Source: Labilibacter marinus (GTDB lineage: Bacteria > Bacteroidota > Bacteroidia > Bacteroidales > Marinilabiliaceae). Taken from it: DNA of 64,000 nucleotides. Where the stretch lies: assembly GCF_001659685.2 (NCBI RefSeq), contig NZ_LXYE02000035.1, forward strand, positions 1 to 64,000, written 5' to 3'. Shown in pieces: positions 58,888 through 64,000 of the stretch. The stretch's first letter is position 1. Each line of letters starts with the position of its first letter. A program made the position numbers and the translations under genes. The notes under the pieces were generated by a model. The model saw only the letters and a list, made by a program, of their open reading frames with translations, made no database searches and was not told the DNA's origin.

Positions 58888-58950
58888 TACCATAACATCG
58901 TGCCTCTGGCACCTTTAATCACCACGATAACAGGTAGCTATAGTGGTAAA
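58888..58950. repeat. REPIN-like hairpin after GH29c
   Basis: A second copy of the element at 53031-53128. TACCATAAC (58888-58896) is followed by hairpin GTGCC-TCT-GGCAC (58900-58912), and ATCGTG (58897-58902) pairs with CACGAT (58923-58928). The right arm is degenerate (TATAGTGGTA). Homology to the first copy runs into the GH29 stop region. Confidence 0.5.
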
Positions 58951-58967
58951 ATCATAAATATTGAATA

Positions 58968-60569
58968 CTATTCTTTGGACGATGGCACTTTTCTTTTAAA
59001 CTCCAATTTTACAGGATACGCGAACTTATAATCTGGCTCATTGGGCATTGTAATCTCCAGCCCTTTAGGGGTTTGTTTCCATTTTAATTTCTTTTTTGAG
59101 CCTATAAGCGACACGTTTTCTAGTTGGGACAAATCAGCTGTAGCCAAGGTTTTTATGAGCATAGTTTCGCCGGGCCACTCCAAAGCGGTTGCGTATAAAA
59201 TGGTATTGGCCTTATTGCGTGTAAAACGAATGTCTTCAGGTGTAGTTTCGTATTTTTTCTGATTGTGGTGATCACGTTCGTTCCAACGATCTCCGAGTTC
59301 CCCAAAAACCTCATACGGGCGGGTGGCGTACACGGCTTCGCCGCATATTTTAAGCCAGGCACCCATTTGGCGAATAAACTGTTTTTGGTCTTCAGGAAAT
59401 GTTCCATCGGCTTTTGGGGCAATGGCCAACATGAGTACACCTCGTTTACTGATAACATCCATAAACTGATCAATAACCATATTGACAGGCTTAATCTCAA
59501 TGCCTTCTGCATAGCCCCAATTATGGCCAAAATAAATGCTCTCGTCAGTTTGCCACACCATGTTGTGGATGTCGTCAAATGCTCCATGCTCAAAATCGCG
59601 AACTGCAGCGCCCTCTTTCCATGTAGACCATCCTTTGTAATTGATTACTACGTTGGGCTTCCCATATTCACCCTTCCCGGCTTCAATGGCATTATTGTAA
59701 TAAAAGGCACCAAACTGTTGGCGGTAAGGCTCCCAAACTGTTGGATTAAATCCCCAATCAAAATAGTGGAGGTCGGGTTTGTAGAGGTCACTTACTTCTT
59801 TGGTACGTTCCAACCAGCGGTCAAAATCGCGTTGGCTAGGCTGTACCAAACCTCGCGAACGTGGAATCCATGTTTTACGCCCCTCTCCTTTGGCTATGCG
59901 CACCGTATCAGCACTTTTTGCCACTATCGGGGTGCCGTATAAATCCTGGTTGTCGGCGTTTATAGCATCGTAACGGTTTATATGGTTCCATTGAAAAAAG
60001 GCGTAGTTCCATGCCGAGTGGTTAGACACTCCAAACTTTAAACCCTGTTTACGCGTTTCGGATGCCAATTCCGCAACAATATCACGTTTAGGCCCCATTT
60101 CTACAGAGTTCCATTTTGAGGTTGGAGAATTCCACATGCAAAACGCATCATGAAAAACGGCAAGCGTCGTAAAATATTTGGCACCACCTTCTTTGCAAAG
60201 GGATATCCATTCTTTAGCATTAAATTTTTCGGCTGTAAACATAGGAATAAAATCCTTGTACCCGAATTCTTCTGGTGGGCCGTAGGTTTTGTTATGATAC
60301 AGATGGGTTGCAAGCGCCTGATTATTGCGAGAGCTTTGGTCTTTCTGGCAATACATCCAACGGCCATACCACTCTGCCGCATGGTCGCCTTTAAATGCGG
60401 GAACTGAATATACTCCCCAAATGGGCCAGAAACCAAGTTTGGCATCTTCATACCACTCCGGGGCTTCGTAATTTTGAAGCGATTCCCAACTGTCCGTATA
60501 GATGTCTTGTGCATTGCAGCACACAGACATTAGAAAAAACAGTACAATACTGAACATTATCTTACTCAT
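58968..60569 (-). CDS. GH29-like enzyme with altered fucose pocket (GH29c), 533 aa
   Basis: Signal peptide (residues 1-21, ending CNAQ). The barrel keeps Glu66-Trp67 and the nucleophile Asp in HYFDWGF, but carries Ile50 (WPIWG) and Phe139 (AVFHDAF) instead of the two fucose-binding histidines, as in GH29b. Its middle is closer to GH29a (WIPRSRG, NAIEAGKGE, GWSTWKEGAAVRDFE), while the N-terminal third and the last third follow GH29b, so it looks mosaic. It should share the substrate type of GH29b. It lies 24 bp after GH2g in unit A. Confidence 0.88.
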   Translation of the reverse strand: MSKIMFSIVLFFLMSVCCNAQDIYTDSWESLQNYEAPEWYEDAKLGFWPIWGVYSVPAFKGDHAAEWYGRWMYCQKDQSSRNNQALATHLYHNKTYGPPEEFGYKDFIPMFTAEKFNAKEWISLCKEGGAKYFTTLAVFHDAFCMWNSPTSKWNSVEMGPKRDIVAELASETRKQGLKFGVSNHSAWNYAFFQWNHINRYDAINADNQDLYGTPIVAKSADTVRIAKGEGRKTWIPRSRGLVQPSQRDFDRWLERTKEVSDLYKPDLHYFDWGFNPTVWEPYRQQFGAFYYNNAIEAGKGEYGKPNVVINYKGWSTWKEGAAVRDFEHGAFDDIHNMVWQTDESIYFGHNWGYAEGIEIKPVNMVIDQFMDVISKRGVLMLAIAPKADGTFPEDQKQFIRQMGAWLKICGEAVYATRPYEVFGELGDRWNERDHHNQKKYETTPEDIRFTRNKANTILYATALEWPGETMLIKTLATADLSQLENVSLIGSKKKLKWKQTPKGLEITMPNEPDYKFAYPVKLEFKRKVPSSKE

Positions 60570-60593
60570 AATTAAAAGTTTAAAAATACTATA

Positions 60594-62933
60594 TTAAATA
60601 GGCATAAAACGAAACTCCCCGGATCCTGTTTTAGAATCCACTTTAATTACACATTCCTCTTTATTTTCACCAATTTGAACCAAAAGGGTAGCCACCCCGG
60701 CTTCCATTTTTTTATTGTCAACATTTAATATGGAAATATTTTTGGTATCCAGCACATTTATTTCATCCATACAGGATGGAACAATTGTACCGTTTTCATC
60801 CGTGGCTGCCACATAAACGAACAATACATCGTTGCACGCATGTTCAGGTTTCTTTCCACTTTCATCCAGCCAAATTTTAAGTTTATGGGCTTTCTTAGGA
60901 CTTTGAATAATACTTCGAGTTATTTCTTTTCCATCCACAGACCCTATTGCTTCTAGTTTTCCCTCCTCATACCTATCTAATTTAAAGGTAAACGGCGGAT
61001 GACTGAGCTTAAAGCTATTTTCATCCATATCGGGCTTTTGCTGGCCGAGTGATTTCCCATTTAGTACCATCTCAACTTCCTCACAATTGGAATATACTTT
61101 TACATCTAGTGTCGATTCTGGCGTCCAGTAGCTGGCAATATGTAACACAGTATCCTCATCCAAACTCCTTTGACTTTGATAAAACCAGCTGGAGAATTTT
61201 CGAAGCCTATTCATATCCATCACACCAGAACAACAATGCTCTGAATGTATGCCACTGTTATAGTCGTACATTACCCAAAAGCCATCACCAAAAGCCAATG
61301 TGTTTGCAAGGTTGTCCGTGTATGCTTCCTGAAGATTATAGCACTGCTGTAGCATTCTGCCCTCTCCATATTTTCGCAACTGACGACTACTTTTTTCAAT
61401 GCGTAAATTTTTAGGTAAATTATGCTGATTCAATCCTGCATTACGTGAATAATACTCCCAATCGCCATACTCCGAAACTATATAGGGTTGGTTTATTGAT
61501 TCGTTTAGATGTAATAATCGATGCTGGCGGGCTTGCAAATAGATATCGTATGCCCCAGGCTTCCATCCAGCTGAATATGCATTGGGCTGTGGATATTCTT
61601 CATGAACAATTTCATGGAGTTTTTGCATAAAAAAACTTGGCATATGGGTTTCGTTTAAAGAAACCTCCCAGGCCAAAACACATGGATGATTACGATCGCG
61701 ACGAATAAGTTGCCTTGCTGAATTATAACAGTAGTCACGAAAATGTCCATCATTCAAATAATACTGCCATCCTAAAATGGCATCGAGCACTACCAAGCCC
61801 AATTCGTCACATGCATCCATAAATGCTTTTGAGTGTGGATAATGCGACAATCTAACGTAATCAAAACCAGATTTTTTAATTTTGTAAGCATCGCGATATT
61901 GGGCATTGTCTGACAAAGCATAACCTATGTAAGGATATTCCTGATGTCGATTAGTTCCACGCAGGTATGTTTTTTTGCCATTAATGTAAAGTTGATTATC
62001 CACAAACTTAAACTCACGGATTCCCACGTTGGTTGTTGTTACTTCTGTTTCCAAACCATTCACTAAAAGCTTAGTTTCTAGGGTGTACAAATTGGGGTGC
62101 TTTGGCGACCAAAGTTGGGTGTTTTGTACGTTTATTTGCTGAATTAACTCTTTATCATTTTTTTTATCTAAATGTATAATTTCAGATGCTATATTTTCAA
62201 TAACTTGATTCTTGTACTTTAGAGTGTGCACTACTTGTATGTTTGCAGGTTCACTGTGCTCGTTGGAAATATGCGTTTTCACTTCTACAATCGATATTGC
62301 TTTCGATACTTTTGGAGTATGCACAAATATGCCACCTCCAGCAATTTTATTAGCAATGACAGGGTGAGAAATATGCACTTTATCCTTCACGATAAGATGT
62401 GCATTGCGATATAGTCCCCCGTAAAAACAGAAGTCGAGTTTCTTAAGAGGTTTGGGTCCGGTTAACGGATTGTCGGTATTATTTAGCTTAACGGCAATCG
62501 TATTTTCTTTTCCATATGTTACGTAATCAGAGATATCAAAAACAACAGGGAGATATCCACCTTGATGTTTCTTTACTTTTATACCGTTAATCCAAAACTC
62601 CGACCTTCCCATAGCTCCTTCAAATTCAAGAATAAGCTTCTTCCCTTTAAATGCCAATGGGATATTAAAGATTTTACGGTACCAACAGGTACCTTGCCAC
62701 ATATCATTGCAAACATATTTTTCGAGCTTGGCAGAATGTGGCAAGCATACGCTTGCCCAGGATTCAGCATTATATGTTACCATTTCATATTGTTGAGATT
62801 CATTTTGATTATCCACCAAAAGAAAACTCCAACCATCATTAAAGTTTATTTTCCCATTTCGGATATCTTGCTTGCAGGATATAGAAGTCATGATGAGTAC
62901 AATGAAAAATATAGTGTTTATTGGATTCTTCAT
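60594..62933 (-). CDS. GH2 beta-galactosidase-like lipoprotein (GH2g), 779 aa
   Basis: I chose the ATG at 62933, which overlaps the upstream GH29d stop as TAATG; a GTG at 62942 would add three residues. SPII signal ending SISC. Sugar-binding domain with GRSEFWINGIKV, Ig-like domain, barrel with RGTNRHQEYPYIG and RLSHYPHSKAFMDACDELG. The acid/base is Glu428 in SLNETHM and the nucleophile is Glu488 in VSEYGDW. It is closest in plan to GH2b. The overlapping stop and start suggest translational coupling with GH29d, implying the two act together on one oligosaccharide. Confidence 0.9.
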   Translation of the reverse strand: MKNPINTIFFIVLIMTSISCKQDIRNGKINFNDGWSFLLVDNQNESQQYEMVTYNAESWASVCLPHSAKLEKYVCNDMWQGTCWYRKIFNIPLAFKGKKLILEFEGAMGRSEFWINGIKVKKHQGGYLPVVFDISDYVTYGKENTIAVKLNNTDNPLTGPKPLKKLDFCFYGGLYRNAHLIVKDKVHISHPVIANKIAGGGIFVHTPKVSKAISIVEVKTHISNEHSEPANIQVVHTLKYKNQVIENIASEIIHLDKKNDKELIQQINVQNTQLWSPKHPNLYTLETKLLVNGLETEVTTTNVGIREFKFVDNQLYINGKKTYLRGTNRHQEYPYIGYALSDNAQYRDAYKIKKSGFDYVRLSHYPHSKAFMDACDELGLVVLDAILGWQYYLNDGHFRDYCYNSARQLIRRDRNHPCVLAWEVSLNETHMPSFFMQKLHEIVHEEYPQPNAYSAGWKPGAYDIYLQARQHRLLHLNESINQPYIVSEYGDWEYYSRNAGLNQHNLPKNLRIEKSSRQLRKYGEGRMLQQCYNLQEAYTDNLANTLAFGDGFWVMYDYNSGIHSEHCCSGVMDMNRLRKFSSWFYQSQRSLDEDTVLHIASYWTPESTLDVKVYSNCEEVEMVLNGKSLGQQKPDMDENSFKLSHPPFTFKLDRYEEGKLEAIGSVDGKEITRSIIQSPKKAHKLKIWLDESGKKPEHACNDVLFVYVAATDENGTIVPSCMDEINVLDTKNISILNVDNKKMEAGVATLLVQIGENKEECVIKVDSKTGSGEFRFMPI

Positions 62934-64000
62934 TATTTCCACTCAATTTTAAAAACAGGTATTACTGTACAGGCCGAAAGGTTTGGTAACTTAATGACAA
63001 GTGCTTTACTGCTTTGTTTCCATTTTATTTTTTGATTTGAACCTAAGAGCGTGACCGATGATACTTTTCCTGCTTCTTTCGTAACTTCTTTTAGTACTAT
63101 ATCTTCGGTTGGCATGCCCATTGTTGCTGCATATAGAAATGTATTCTCTTTATTTTGGGTATAACGGATATCTTTTGGGGTGTAATCAAAATCTTCTTTC
63201 CAATCGGCTGCTCCTTCTCGTTCCTGAGGACCTTCGCCATATACTGTCCAGGGGCGTGATCCGAAAATCGATTCGCCATTTGCATCCATCCATGCTGCAA
63301 GCGTTTCTAGCAATTCAACCACTTCTTTATCTACGGTTCCATCGGGGCGTTGCAATACATTTAGTAGCATGTTCCCGTTTTTACTTACTACATCAATTAA
63401 GGTGCTTAACACCCAAAATGGAGAGCGGTACATGGTTCCAGTATCATCGTTTTTCCAGTTTACGTTGTAAAACCAATCACCAATAGACGTATCGGTTTGC
63501 CATGGTTCAGGGCTAATATCAGCCAAGCCACCACGTTCGCGGTCTTCAACGCAGGTTTCGCCATCAAACACATTCCAGCCTTTATTGTGACGAGCAGGTT
63601 TTGCCAGATACACGGCTTCTAACTGACCCTTGTTTTTCTCTATATCCGCATTGTAAAAATTGGCTAACATTTCTTCGCCGTAAGTTCCAAAGGGTAAAGC
63701 GCCATCAGAGTACAATAAGTCGGGCTCATAATTCTCGAGCAAATCAGTCATTCGGGCAAACCATAATTGAGCAAACATACCGTTGTTGGTAACCCAGCTT
63801 TCGTGTTTTGCGGTAGATTTACTGTAGTATAAGTCCCATAGTTTTGGATCAGCACCATCGTATGGTACTCCTGCTTTAGGGCCATCGATATCGGCTCCTT
63901 TATTGGCTTGCCACCAACCGTAACCAGCCGAAAGGTGCTCCGATACACCAAACTTTAAACCATGCTTTTTTGCCGCTTTCGACCATGCTCCTACAATGTC
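62933..64000 (-). CDS. GH29 enzyme, N-terminus beyond the window (GH29d), 355 residues visible
   Basis: The frame is open from the TAA at 62933-62935 to the right edge. It encodes KHGLKFGVSEHLSAGYGWW, then LWFARMTDLLENYEPDLLYSDG, in which Asp of LLYSDG fits the GH29 nucleophile. DRERGGLADI and a C-terminal beta-sandwich follow. The ATG at 63776-63778 is internal; upstream codons keep GH29 homology (HESWVTNNGMFAQ). It is clearly more distant from GH29a-c, so it probably belongs to another GH29 subgroup. The fucose-binding His and Glu-Trp positions lie outside the window and cannot be checked. Confidence 0.88.
   Translation of the reverse strand, partial: DIVGAWSKAAKKHGLKFGVSEHLSAGYGWWQANKGADIDGPKAGVPYDGADPKLWDLYYSKSTAKHESWVTNNGMFAQLWFARMTDLLENYEPDLLYSDGALPFGTYGEEMLANFYNADIEKNKGQLEAVYLAKPARHNKGWNVFDGETCVEDRERGGLADISPEPWQTDTSIGDWFYNVNWKNDDTGTMYRSPFWVLSTLIDVVSKNGNMLLNVLQRPDGTVDKEVVELLETLAAWMDANGESIFGSRPWTVYGEGPQEREGAADWKEDFDYTPKDIRYTQNKENTFLYAATMGMPTEDIVLKEVTKEAGKVSSVTLLGSNQKIKWKQSSKALVIKLPNLSACTVIPVFKIEWK

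Noticed and set aside
59265-59942. 225-codon plus-strand frame opposite GH29c
   Set aside because: It is antisense to a well-supported GH29 gene, has no family content, and a similar shadow frame lies opposite GH29b (53224-54005). Codon structure of the sense gene explains it.
62933-63778. Complete GH29 gene starting at the ATG at 63776-63778
   Set aside because: Upstream codons continue in frame with GH29 homology to the window edge, so this Met is internal and the gene is only partly in the window.
1-64000. tRNA, rRNA or insertion-sequence transposase genes
   Set aside because: None was recognised on either strand; the REPIN-like repeats are non-coding and no transposase frame accompanies them.

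Overview
The window is AT-rich DNA that looks like a Bacteroidota chromosome, probably from a marine polysaccharide degrader. The evidence is a SusC/SusD pair, type IX secretion (T9SS) C-terminal sorting domains, many SPI/SPII signal peptides, a TTTG-N19-TAnnTTTG-type promoter, and little Shine-Dalgarno signal before most starts. I cannot name the genus.

Layout. Positions 1-3000 hold five small hypothetical genes outside the catabolic locus, one next to a cassette-like imperfect palindrome. A tandem 21/42-bp repeat and a strong hairpin (3210-3243) form the boundary. From 3303 to the right edge lies one very large polysaccharide utilization locus (PUL), almost all on the minus strand. In transcription order the apparent units are: (A) GH29d (cut by the window edge), GH2g, GH29c and a GH67/DUF4838-like enzyme; (B) GH29b, GH2f, sulfatase, a 1313-aa GH42-like T9SS enzyme, GH95, DUF5703 and a DUF5703 relic; (C) MFS sugar porter, GH2e, DUF5107-TPR, GH2d and sulfatase; (D) SusC and SusD; (E) a sulfatase/propeller deletion relic, a 692-aa five-bladed propeller enzyme and an 855-aa GH42-like T9SS enzyme; (F) GH2c and GH29a; (G) GH2b, GH27 and GH2a. 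Two plus-strand regulators face these units: an AraC-type protein at 38549 and a membrane-tethered winged-helix protein at 55124.

How it may work (inference). The T9SS-secreted GH42-like pair may cut the polymer at the cell surface. SusCD imports the oligosaccharides. Periplasmic GH2 (beta-galactosidase-like, seven copies), GH29/GH95 (alpha-L-fucosidase or alpha-L-galactosidase), GH27 (alpha-galactosidase) and S1 sulfatases then remove residues, and the MFS porter takes up monosaccharides. The enzyme set fits a sulfated, branched galactan rich in L-fucose, L-galactose or anhydrogalactose, such as agaran/porphyran-type or fucogalactan. No classical endo-galactanase (GH16, GH50, GH82, GH86) and no polysaccharide lyase was recognised.

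Most unusual items: the ToxR/CadC-like membrane-bound regulator; two GH29 paralogs lacking both histidines that normally contact fucose; the unassigned GH42-like secreted pair; a deletion junction joining a sulfatase start to a propeller end; two eroded DUF5703 genes; and REPIN-like hairpins at duplicated GH29 3' ends.
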